Part shown: piece after piece, positions 33,758 to 41,118 of the stretch
How positions within the stretch are numbered: the stretch's first letter is position 1
How the letters are laid out: each line of letters opens with the position of its first letter
Source: Bacillota bacterium
GTDB lineage: Bacteria > Bacillota > Clostridia > Christensenellales > UMGS416
Assembly (NCBI GenBank): GCA_023435705.1
Contig: JAEYRH010000013.1
Coordinates: forward strand, 62,001-126,000
Length of the DNA: 64,000 nt
Reading direction: 5' to 3'
Translations under genes and position numbers: made by a program
The notes under the pieces: generated by a model
What the model saw: the letters and a program-made list of their open reading frames with translations, nothing else
Databases searched by the model: none
Told to the model about the DNA's origin: nothing

Positions 33758-35174
33758 CCTGAGGGTCAAGCTCGCCGCAGCGTTTCTTGCCGTAACACTG
33801 ATGATGCTGTTGATCGTCAGCCTGATGATCAACATCCTGCTCGAAAACAGGTTTAAGGAGTATGTGGTTGGTCAACAAGACAAATTGTTCAATGATACGG
33901 CGAAACTCATTGCAAGCCGATACAGTGACTGGGGCGGAAAATGGGACTTGAATGGCATCGAAACGATTGGCGTCAACACCTTGGGAGAGGGGTTGATTGT
34001 TACAGTTTATGATCACGACGGCAGCACCATTTGGGATGCCAGGGTGCACAATGGCGGAATGTGCACGGAAATCATTGAGCATATGGCCCGTAACATGGAA
34101 GACTATGCGCCTGCATTCAAGGGTGGGTATACAGAGAAGGAATACCCATTGGTTTCGAACAATCAGGTGATTGGCAAAATAAAGTTTGGCTATTATGGGC
34201 CTTATTTTTACAACGACAACGAAATCCAGTTTCTTGGCACGATCAATAACCTGCTGCTTTGGTCAGCCCTTCTTGCTGCTGTCGTTTCCATGGTATTTGG
34301 AGTTTACATGGCGCAACGTCTTTCAAAACCCATCAATCGTGTGATTGGTACGGCAAGGCAGATTGCCAAAGGTGAATACGACGATAGGGTAGAGGAGCCA
34401 TCTGGTACTAAGGAAATCATTGAGCTTACTGCTACCATCAACAGCCTGGCTGAAACACTGGGCCGGCAGGAACAGCTGCGAAAACGGTTGACGGCGGATG
34501 TTGCCCATGAGTTGAGGACGCCCCTGGCCACAATACAGAGCCATCTGGAGGCAATGATCGACGGCATTTGGGAGCCTGATCATGCGCGGCTGACCAGTTG
34601 TCATGAGGAAACGCTGCGGATTTCCAAGCTTGTGGGCGATCTAGAGAAACTGACCCGGTTTGAAGGGCAGAACCTGGTGCTGGACAAGAAGCGGTTTGAC
34701 CTGGCAAACCTGCTGAAGCGGATTGCCATGAACTTTGAGAGCCAATTCAGGAATAGCGGAGTAACACTTGAGTTCTCACCGCAGGAGTTGTGGATTGTGG
34801 CTGACGAGGACAAGATCAGCCAGGTCTTCATTAACCTGTTGGCCAATGCGCTGAAATACACACCTGCCGGAGGGACAGTCTGCATCGATATGAGCGGCAC
34901 CGGAGCAGCTTCTGTTACCATCCGTGATACAGGAATCGGAATTTCAGAGGACGACTTGCCCCATATTTTCGAGCGTTTTTATCGCACGGACAAGTCTCGA
35001 AACAGGCTAACCGGTGGGTCTGGCATCGGGCTTACCATCGCCAAGTCCATTATAGATGCTCATCATGGCAGCATAACCGTTCAAAGCAAACTCCATGAAG
35101 GGAGTGCATTTACGGTTCAACTTCCATATGAGGGAACTGGATCAACCGCTGTGGATATTTCTGAATCTACATGA
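33747..35174 (+). CDS. Membrane sensor histidine kinase of the copper island
   Basis: A 475-residue kinase. Two membrane helices (~8-30 and ~168-190) bracket an extracytoplasmic sensor loop of about 135 residues; then HAMP, dimerisation domain with the phospho-His in VAHELRTPLATI, and ATPase domain (NLLANALKYT, DTGIGI, GGSGIGLTIAKSI). The sensor loop contains a His-Asn-Gly-Gly-Met-Cys stretch that might bind metal. Cognate to the overlapping regulator gene. The 3' end overlaps the candidate operator of the next gene. Confidence 0.93.
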   Translation: MKFSLRVKLAAAFLAVTLMMLLIVSLMINILLENRFKEYVVGQQDKLFNDTAKLIASRYSDWGGKWDLNGIETIGVNTLGEGLIVTVYDHDGSTIWDARVHNGGMCTEIIEHMARNMEDYAPAFKGGYTEKEYPLVSNNQVIGKIKFGYYGPYFYNDNEIQFLGTINNLLLWSALLAAVVSMVFGVYMAQRLSKPINRVIGTARQIAKGEYDDRVEEPSGTKEIIELTATINSLAETLGRQEQLRKRLTADVAHELRTPLATIQSHLEAMIDGIWEPDHARLTSCHEETLRISKLVGDLEKLTRFEGQNLVLDKKRFDLANLLKRIAMNFESQFRNSGVTLEFSPQELWIVADEDKISQVFINLLANALKYTPAGGTVCIDMSGTGAASVTIRDTGIGISEDDLPHIFERFYRTDKSRNRLTGGSGIGLTIAKSIIDAHHGSITVQSKLHEGSAFTVQLPYEGTGSTAVDISEST

Positions 35175-35182
35175 GTTCTACA
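35166..35182 (+). promoter_or_regulatory. TCTACA-N5-TCTACA direct repeat, candidate response-regulator site upstream of the DUF2318 lipoprotein gene
   Basis: TCTACATGAGTTCTACACAA begins at 35166, matching 16 of the 20 positions of TCTACATCAAATCTACACAA at 27035. TATCTT at 35195-35200 is a possible -10 at a similar distance from the repeat as in the first promoter. Confidence 0.6.
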
Positions 35183-35233
35183 CAAGTATTCTTTATCTTA
35201 TTAGCAAAGATACAAGGAGGTTGGCCGCTTATC

Positions 35234-35737
35234 ATGAGAAGTGCTTATCGCGTTATGTCTGCGGTTGTCATTTGTGTGGTTCTTGCTTTATCCCTCGTTG
35301 CTTGCAGCAGCGCAGCAGCCACAAGTACACCCTCAAAAGCTGATTCGTCTGCAAATGTATCATCGGCTGTGAGCGATATCGTAATTAATAAAGACGAAAT
35401 CATAGATCAGGCGACGTTCATCCCGTATGAAGCGGGGAAAGTGAAAATGGAGATCATCGCTGTGCGGGCGCCGGATGACTCGATCCGGACAGCACTCAAT
35501 ACCTGCCAGGTTTGCTTTGACTCTGGAAGAGGGTATTATGAGCAGATCGGCGACCGGCTTGTCTGCCAGAACTGCGGCAACCAATTCAAAATCAGTCAGA
35601 TTGAAAAGCAGAAGAACGGCTGCAATCCAGTACCAATCCTATCGGAAGATAAGAAAGATGACGGAACCACAATCACCATTTCTGCAGATTTTCTGGTGAA
35701 AAACAAGGCACTGTTTGCAAACTGGAAGACTAATTAG
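35234..35737 (+). CDS. FtrD-like DUF2318 lipoprotein
   Basis: A 167-residue protein with a lipoprotein signal (lipobox LVAC, Cys about residue 22), a Ser/Ala linker and a DUF2318 domain (~residues 55-140). The domain signature is complete: CQVCFDSGRGYYE, DRLVCQNCGNQF and GCNPVPI. DUF2318 forms the C-terminal part of FtrD in iron permease systems and occurs with copper and iron transporters; the CxxC pairs probably bind metal or act in electron transfer. AGGAGG at 35215 is 13 bases from the ATG, rather far, but no nearer start is in frame. Confidence 0.82.
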   Translation: MRSAYRVMSAVVICVVLALSLVACSSAAATSTPSKADSSANVSSAVSDIVINKDEIIDQATFIPYEAGKVKMEIIAVRAPDDSIRTALNTCQVCFDSGRGYYEQIGDRLVCQNCGNQFKISQIEKQKNGCNPVPILSEDKKDDGTTITISADFLVKNKALFANWKTN

Positions 35738-35755
35738 TTCCAAAGAAACAAAGTA

Positions 35756-35785
35756 GGCTGCTCCATCTGGAGCAGCCTTAGTTTT
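35756..35785 (+). terminator. Terminator closing the copper island
   Basis: GGCTGCTCC (35756-35764) and GGAGCAGCC (35769-35777) with loop ATCT, then TTAGTTTT. Confidence 0.88.
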
Positions 35786-35801
35786 ACGGAGCAAGACCGA
35801 A

Positions 35802-36128
35802 TCAAATATAGAAAATATAACTATCCTTCATCTTGTGCTTTTCATAAGCGTCCACCAGGTCGCCCAGTGAAAGCCCCTCCAGTGCTGACGATGCCGCACC
35901 GGTGATCTTATCCCACACATGTTCCCGGATGGCATTGTGCATCACGGCTGCATCGGTGCCCTCCACAATGTCTTCTGTGATCGTAAACAAGTCGCCTTCC
36001 AGCACGTCGAGCAGCCGGTGTACAGGGATTTTGTTGACCGGTTGGCCCATATGCCCACCTTTTATTTTGCGTACGCTTGACTTTTTATGGTCCGCGATCA
36101 TTCTTTTTCTCGCATGAAATTGCTTCAA
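35802..36128 (-). pseudogene. Truncated Rrf2-family regulator lacking its DNA-binding helix-turn-helix
   Basis: The reading frame matches the second half of Rrf2 proteins: KGGHMGQPVNKIPVHRLLDVLEGD corresponds to the wing and linker, and HNAIREHVWDKITGAASSALEGLSLGDLV to the C-terminal helix. The first ~50 residues of Rrf2 proteins, which carry the helix-turn-helix, are absent; upstream DNA on the minus strand runs into the start of cooS and codes nothing similar in any frame. The cysteines that bind a cluster in NsrR/IscR are also absent. A shortened product from ATG 36050 with AAAGGTGG upstream could still be made, perhaps as a dimerising modulator. Called a remnant, with moderate confidence. 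Confidence 0.6.
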
Positions 36129-36169
36129 CGGTAAACGTTAAGTCAAATCAACGAATTGAGGACATGCCG

Positions 36170-38080
36170 ATGAGTGAGATGATTCGTGAGCGGACGGAAG
36201 GCAGAGCCAGTTATCATGACTCTGTTGAAGAAATGCTGAAGCGCATCCGCAGCGATGGAATGTCAAATGCATTCGACCGCTGGGCTTTGCAGGAAAAAAT
36301 CCGCTGCAAATTCTGCTTGCAGGGGTTGAGCTGCCAGTTGTGCTCAAATGGTCCTTGCCGCATCAGTGAAAAAGGCGGTCAGGATAAGGGCGTGTGCGGG
36401 ATCGGCCCCGACGCCATGGCGATGCGGACGCTGTTGCTGCACAATGTGATGGGCGCAGGGACCTACAGCCACCATGCCTATGAAGCGTTCCGCACCCTTC
36501 GGGCGACAGCGGAAGGGAAGACGCCCTTCCGGATTCAGGATCCTGGAAAGCTGAAGTGGATGTGCCAGACCTTGGGGATCGATACCAACCAGAACGATAA
36601 CCAGATGGCGATACAGCTGGCCGATCTGCTGGACCACCAGCTCAAAATCGGATCAGATGAAGCAAACCTTATGGTGGAGGCATTTGCACCCAAAAAGCGC
36701 AAGCAGGTGTGGCGGGATATTGGGATTTATCCTGCCGGTGCAGTGCATGAGGAGCAAAACTGCATGGCAAGCTGCCTGACCAACGTGGACGGAAACCATG
36801 TGTCTCTTGCGATCAAGGCGTTGCGACTGGGCTTGGCAACGATTTACAATGCGCAGATCGGCTTGGAAATGGTTCAGGATATCCTGTTCGGCACGCCGAC
36901 CCCACACGAGGTCAATGTGGACCTGGGAATTATGGATCCCGAGTATGTCAACATTGTCTTCAATGGCCACCAGCCTTGGGTGGGCATCGCAACGCTGGAA
37001 AAGGCCAGATCGGAAGAAGTGCAGAATCGCGCACGGGCGGCGGGGGCAAAGGGTCTTCGAATTGTTGGATCCATTGAGACAGGGCAGGAGATCCTGCAGC
37101 GTTTTGGGGTTGATGACGTGTTTGTAGGGCTGATGGGCAATTGGCTCACTATTGAGCCATTGCTTGCAACAGGCACCGTTGATGTGCTGGCGATGGAAGA
37201 AAACTGCTCGCCACCGGCGATCGATATGTACGCAGAGAAATATCAAATCACATTGGTCAGCGTCAGCACCATCATCGATATGCCTGGCCTTCAGCACAAG
37301 ATGCCGTACCACCCGTCGGAAGTGGATGGCATGGCTGACCGGCTGATTGAGCTGGCAGTTCAAAACTTTATCAGACGCCATGGTTCGATCCGGCCACACG
37401 TGCCAAAAATCATACAGCAAGCCATTGCGGGGTTCTCAACGGAAGCCGTTCTACAGGCCTTGGGCAACAAGTTGGATCCTCTGGTTGATGTGATTGTAAC
37501 CGGTAAGATCAAGGGCGTGGTAGCGCTTGCCAACTGCTCCACTCTTCGAAACGGCCCGCAGGATTGGAATACGGTGAACCTCACAAAGGAACTCATCAAA
37601 AGGGACATACTGGTGGTCAGCGCCGGTTGTGGCAACCATGCGCTGGAAGTAGCGGGGCTATGCAACCTGGGTGCGATTCAATTGGCCGGACCCGGTCTCA
37701 ATGAGGTGTGCAACCTCCTGAAGATCCCGCCTGTGCTCAGCTTTGGCACCTGTACGGATACCGGACGCATTTCGATGCTCGTGACAGCATTGGCAGATCA
37801 TTTAGGCGTGGATATTCCAGATCTTCCGATTGCCGTTACCGCTCCGGAATGGATGGAGCAGAAAGCGACAATCGACGGTGTGTTTGCCGTCGCATATGGT
37901 GCCTATACCCATCTTTCCCCGGTTCCGTTTGTGACAGGTGCTCCACAGCTGGTAAAGCTGCTTACGGAGGACGTTGAAAAGCTCACCGGTGGGAAAATCG
38001 CCTTGGGTGATGATCCAACAGAGGTTGCTGAAGCCATTGAGAAGCATATTATGGCAAAGAGGCAGGCTTTGCTGGCTTAG
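36170..38080 (+). CDS. CooS-family protein (anaerobic CO dehydrogenase scaffold) with a deviant active site
   Basis: A 636-residue, full-length member of the Ni,Fe-CODH family. D-cluster cysteines look like Cys46/Cys49 (CxxC, as in the [2Fe-2S] D-cluster type) and the B-cluster like Cys55, Cys58, Cys63 and Cys76. In the C-cluster region, His267, Cys346, Cys456 (LANCST), Cys487 (SAGCGN) and Cys528 (GTCTDTGR) line up with canonical ligands, but the segment where true CODHs have CCTGNE reads SIETGQE (301-307), without cysteine. A deviant clade with a lost ligand, such as CooS-V of Carboxydothermus hydrogenoformans, carries a hybrid Fe-S-O cluster and does not oxidise CO. No cooC, cooF or acs genes are nearby. 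ATG 36170 has GAGGA seven bases upstream. Confidence 0.9.
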   Translation: MSEMIRERTEGRASYHDSVEEMLKRIRSDGMSNAFDRWALQEKIRCKFCLQGLSCQLCSNGPCRISEKGGQDKGVCGIGPDAMAMRTLLLHNVMGAGTYSHHAYEAFRTLRATAEGKTPFRIQDPGKLKWMCQTLGIDTNQNDNQMAIQLADLLDHQLKIGSDEANLMVEAFAPKKRKQVWRDIGIYPAGAVHEEQNCMASCLTNVDGNHVSLAIKALRLGLATIYNAQIGLEMVQDILFGTPTPHEVNVDLGIMDPEYVNIVFNGHQPWVGIATLEKARSEEVQNRARAAGAKGLRIVGSIETGQEILQRFGVDDVFVGLMGNWLTIEPLLATGTVDVLAMEENCSPPAIDMYAEKYQITLVSVSTIIDMPGLQHKMPYHPSEVDGMADRLIELAVQNFIRRHGSIRPHVPKIIQQAIAGFSTEAVLQALGNKLDPLVDVIVTGKIKGVVALANCSTLRNGPQDWNTVNLTKELIKRDILVVSAGCGNHALEVAGLCNLGAIQLAGPGLNEVCNLLKIPPVLSFGTCTDTGRISMLVTALADHLGVDIPDLPIAVTAPEWMEQKATIDGVFAVAYGAYTHLSPVPFVTGAPQLVKLLTEDVEKLTGGKIALGDDPTEVAEAIEKHIMAKRQALLA

Positions 38081-38100
38081 CAAGGTGGTCATTTACATAA

Positions 38101-38130
38101 AGGAAGCCTTTCAATGCTGAAAGGCTTCCT
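38101..38130. terminator. Possible bidirectional terminator between cooS and tdk
   Basis: A perfect 13-bp stem, AGGAAGCCTTTCA (38101-38113) with its complement (38118-38130), loop ATGC. The T-tracts on either side are short, but the convergent position fits. Confidence 0.7.
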
Positions 38131-38164
38131 CTTATCGCAGACACTTTATTATTGATCAGCATGA

Positions 38165-38203
38165 TTCAACTGATTGTAGGGTTGTTTTTCCTTATCAGTT
38201 GAA
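38165..38203. repeat. Inverted repeat at the 3' end of tdk
   Basis: TTCAACTGAT (38165-38174) and ATCAGTTGAA (38194-38203), perfect 10-bp arms with a 19-base loop, covering the tdk stop codon. No T-run follows on the minus strand; may protect the mRNA end. Confidence 0.5.
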
Positions 38204-38890
38204 AGCTGATATCCCTGGATCAATGTTATGAAGTTCGGAAGAATCAGTCGCTTCACTCGTTTCCAGCTTCATAAGGCCATCTTTCAGCTGAAGGTAAACC
38301 GGTAAGCAAACCGGCAGATACCGGATATCATCATTGTTTTCAATAGCCACCTGCTCTCCGGCAAACATTGGCTTACCATTGACGATTCGCAGGTGTATCG
38401 TAGCCTTTCTCGGCTTGTCACTCAGCCGGCAAATCGCCCTGGTTGTGACTTCCTCGATGTCTTGCGCCAGTGCAAAAAGATGAGAACTTCCTTCAAACGG
38501 ATTGCCGAAAGCGTCCACCTTGAGGCCAAAGCAGATCACTGGAATATCCAGATAGGTGACGATGCGGCATAAATCCCACACGTTGTCGCGGCTCATGAAC
38601 TGCGATTCATCGATCAGGATAATGGAAATGTCCTTCTTTTTCATTTCCGTTTCTACTGCAGTGTATAGCCAACCTGGCTCGCTATTAATGTCGATGAGAA
38701 AATCGCACCGCCGCTTGATCTGGCCATTCTCCAAACGGCTAATGACATACCAGCCCTCCTTGGTGTCATTATTCGGCTTGATGACCAGAACGCGTTTGTT
38801 GTTATTCTTCTCGTAATCATAAGCGATTTGCAGCAATTGCGTAGATTTTCCCGCATTCATGACCGCATAGCGGAAATAGAGCTTTGCCAT
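38195..38890 (-). CDS. tdk: Thymidine kinase (type II fold) with an incomplete zinc site
   Basis: A 231-residue kinase phosphorylating thymidine for salvage. P-loop in VMNAGKSTQLL, the IDESQFM Walker B/catalytic segment (catalytic Glu) and FGLKVDAFGNPFEGS are clear. The usual four structural zinc cysteines are reduced: the first CxxC reads CRLS and the last CRxC reads CLPV, so two remain. The ATG at 38890 has GAAGGA upstream and overlaps the deoC stop region. The second gene of a deoC-tdk nucleoside salvage unit. Confidence 0.9.
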   Translation of the reverse strand: MAKLYFRYAVMNAGKSTQLLQIAYDYEKNNNKRVLVIKPNNDTKEGWYVISRLENGQIKRRCDFLIDINSEPGWLYTAVETEMKKKDISIILIDESQFMSRDNVWDLCRIVTYLDIPVICFGLKVDAFGNPFEGSSHLFALAQDIEEVTTRAICRLSDKPRKATIHLRIVNGKPMFAGEQVAIENNDDIRYLPVCLPVYLQLKDGLMKLETSEATDSSELHNIDPGISAFN

Positions 38891-38891
38891 C

Positions 38892-39623
38892 TCAATATCC
38901 TTCGCCCAATTGGGCCGAACTTGCGTCGATTTCTGCAAGCTTTCCATCTGCCTCGCGCTGCATCGCCTCTTCCATGATGGCGGCGGTGGCAGAAGCCCCG
39001 CATCGCACACATCCCACTGCACGGCAGGCAAGCACATGATCCAGCGTGCGCACACCACCAGCGGCTTTCAGCTGAACCTTTCCGGAGCACGAAGCCCGCA
39101 TGAGCTTCAGATCCTCTATTGTCGCCCCGGAGGAAGCGAAACCTGTTGATGTTTTAACAAAATCCGCTCCGGCTTTTTCACTCAGAATACATGCCTGCAC
39201 TTTTTGTTCATCGGTGAGATAGGCGTTTTCAAAGATGACCTTCACGATTGCGCCGCGCTTGTGCGCCGCCTCCGCAACGGCCCTGATGTCCGCCTCCACA
39301 TAGTCATACTCGCGGGAAATCAGCCTGCCAATGTTGAGCACCATATCCAGCTCTGTCGCGCCGCAATCCATTGCCTGCTCCGACTCAAACACCTTTACCG
39401 AAGTGGCGTTGGAGCCGTGCGGAAAGCCGATCACCGTGCAAAGCTTTACTGTTGAGCCGGCGAGGACCTCTGCAGCAACCGGTAGGTCTGCTGGCCTGAC
39501 GCAGACCGAGGCAGTTTCATATTTACGGGCAATCTCGCAGCCCTGGCGAACTGCCTTGAGGTCTAGTTCTGGCTTGAGAATGGCATGGTCAAGCATCTTT
39601 GCGATAGTCTTGGATGAAATCAT
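38892..39623 (-). CDS. deoC: Deoxyribose-phosphate aldolase
   Basis: A 243-residue class I aldolase splitting 2-deoxyribose 5-phosphate into glyceraldehyde 3-phosphate and acetaldehyde. Conserved features: LDHAILKPE, CTVIGFPHG, the Schiff-base lysine in ADFVKTSTGF and KAAGGVRT. AAAGGAGG lies ten bases before the ATG at 39623; an in-frame extension to 39722 lacks support. Groups with tdk and the nucleoside importer. Confidence 0.96.
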   Translation of the reverse strand: MISSKTIAKMLDHAILKPELDLKAVRQGCEIARKYETASVCVRPADLPVAAEVLAGSTVKLCTVIGFPHGSNATSVKVFESEQAMDCGATELDMVLNIGRLISREYDYVEADIRAVAEAAHKRGAIVKVIFENAYLTDEQKVQACILSEKAGADFVKTSTGFASSGATIEDLKLMRASCSGKVQLKAAGGVRTLDHVLACRAVGCVRCGASATAAIMEEAMQREADGKLAEIDASSAQLGEGY

Positions 39624-39804
39624 GGAGCAAATCCTCCTTTTTATAGCCAGCTGCCCAATGATGCGCGCTGAACTATTCATCAGTATACTATTCCCAACGG
39701 CATTTTTCCACGGTTTTGTCATATTGATCCAATATGTTGTATGTTTGGTTTTGCTCAGATACTATATGGTTGTATGCATTGAATGAATATTTGTCTCCAG
39801 CTTA

Positions 39805-39833
39805 TTGCAAACTACTAGTAATAAATATATAAT
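39805..39833 (+). promoter_or_regulatory. Promoter of the BMP nucleoside-importer gene
   Basis: TTGCAA at 39805-39810 and TATAAT at 39828-39833 with a 17-base spacer. The short leader contains the small hairpin TGGCGT-GCAAA-ACGCCA near 39845. I saw no purine riboswitch. Confidence 0.75.
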
Positions 39834-39877
39834 CATCATGTATTTGGCGTGCAAAACGCCACAAGAGGAGGAGACCC

Positions 39878-40975
39878 ATGAGAAAGCTCGCGGCAGTAAT
39901 TGCCATCATGCTCATGGCGACCGCGTTCATCGCGGGGTGCCAGGCTGGCGGAGGCCTGAAGTATGGCATGGTCACCGATGCAGGCACGATTGACGACAAG
40001 TCCTTCAACCAGGGCGTGTGGGAAGGCCTGGACCAGGCAGGCAAAGAGTTCAAATTTGAGCCCAAATATCTGAACCCCGGCGCCACACAGCCAGTCAAAG
40101 CGGATTATGTCAAGCAAATGACAAACCTGTATGACACCGGCTACAAGTTCATGGTGCTGCCGGGCTTTAAGTTCGCGTCTGCTGTGTATGATCTGCAGGA
40201 GAAATACAAGGATGACAAGAATGCCAAGTTCGTTTGCATCGACTATACACCTGCAAATGACGATGGCAATGACCCGAAGGTAGGCCCAAACACCGTGGTC
40301 GTCACCTTTGCTGAGCACCAGTCCGGCTTCCTCGCGGGCATCGCCACAGCGATGCAGCTCAAGGAAGGCGAGATCGGTTTCATCGGTGGCATGCAAATTC
40401 CCGCTGTGCAGAAATTTAACTGGGGCTTCCAGCAGGGCGTCAAATATGCCGCTGACAATCTCGGCACAAAATGCTTCATGAAGCCTGAGCACGTCATTTA
40501 TGAAGGCACGTTCAACAACGTGGCCGGTGGGCAGCAACTGGCAGCCACAATGTTTGACGCGGGCTGCAAGGCCATCTTCTGCGCCGCCGGCGGCGTGGGC
40601 GTGGGCGCCATCAACGAGGCGATGACACGCGCCAAGGCTGGCCAGGAAGTCTGGATCGTCGGTGTGGATGGTGATCAGTATAAAGACGGCCTGTGGGATG
40701 ATGCCAAGACGAAGTCTGTCGTCATCACGTCTGCGATGAAGGGCGTCAAGGCCGCCACCTATGCGATGGTGAAGGCCAACATTGACGGCAAGTTCCCCGG
40801 CGGCCAGTCTATCGTGATGGACGCTGCGAACGACGGCATCGGCATCCCCGCCACAAACCCGAACCTCAGCAAGGAAGTCACCGATAAGGTTGCGCAGATC
40901 TTTGCAGACCTCAAGGCCGGCAAGATCGTGGTCGCAGACACTGCTGACAACCTCATTGAGCCCGTAAAAAAATAA
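39878..40975 (+). CDS. BMP-family substrate-binding lipoprotein
   Basis: A 365-residue extracytoplasmic binding protein, lipobox IAGC (Cys21). BMP (Med/PnrA) family features: MVTDAGTIDDKSFNQGVWEG, FIGGMQIPAVQKFNWGFQQG and IFCAAGGVGVGAINEA. Homologues bind purine and other nucleosides for ABC import; with the three downstream genes it makes a complete importer. GAGGAGG upstream. Closed by its own terminator, as usual for the abundant binding protein, with the ATPase and permeases from a second promoter. Confidence 0.94.
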   Translation: MRKLAAVIAIMLMATAFIAGCQAGGGLKYGMVTDAGTIDDKSFNQGVWEGLDQAGKEFKFEPKYLNPGATQPVKADYVKQMTNLYDTGYKFMVLPGFKFASAVYDLQEKYKDDKNAKFVCIDYTPANDDGNDPKVGPNTVVVTFAEHQSGFLAGIATAMQLKEGEIGFIGGMQIPAVQKFNWGFQQGVKYAADNLGTKCFMKPEHVIYEGTFNNVAGGQQLAATMFDAGCKAIFCAAGGVGVGAINEAMTRAKAGQEVWIVGVDGDQYKDGLWDDAKTKSVVITSAMKGVKAATYAMVKANIDGKFPGGQSIVMDAANDGIGIPATNPNLSKEVTDKVAQIFADLKAGKIVVADTADNLIEPVKK

Positions 40976-40987
40976 CCGGGATGAATG

Positions 40988-41023
40988 AGAGGCTTCCCGA
41001 TTCCACGGGAAGCCTCTTTCTTT
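40988..41023 (+). terminator. Terminator after the BMP lipoprotein gene
   Basis: AGAGGCTTCCCG (40988-40999) with CGGGAAGCCTCT (41006-41017) and TTTCTTT tail. Probably sets a high binding-protein to transporter ratio. Confidence 0.9.
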
Positions 41024-41053
41024 ATTTGAGGGAATTTCCATGTGCTTGTGATA

Positions 41054-41082
41054 TTCCGATCATTACTTATAAATGATATAAT
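41054..41082 (+). promoter_or_regulatory. Promoter of the nucleoside ABC transporter genes
   Basis: TATAAT at 41077-41082 with extended -10 (TGA) and a weak TTCCGA 17 bases upstream. Confidence 0.55.
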
Positions 41083-41118
41083 CTGATATGTTATGAACAG
41101 AGTTAAGGGGGCGGGCCG

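Noticed and set aside
36170..38080. CODH/acetyl-CoA synthase or CO-oxidation operon
   Set aside because: No acs, cooC, cooF or hydrogenase gene on either side, and the active-site motif deviates from true CO dehydrogenases.
39723..39877. Purine riboswitch upstream of the nucleoside-binding lipoprotein gene
   Set aside because: The conserved purine-aptamer core sequences are not present; only a simple promoter and small hairpin are seen.
39836..41041. 401-codon minus-strand open frame opposite the BMP gene
   Set aside because: Shadow of a well-supported lipoprotein gene; it would also cross a terminator.
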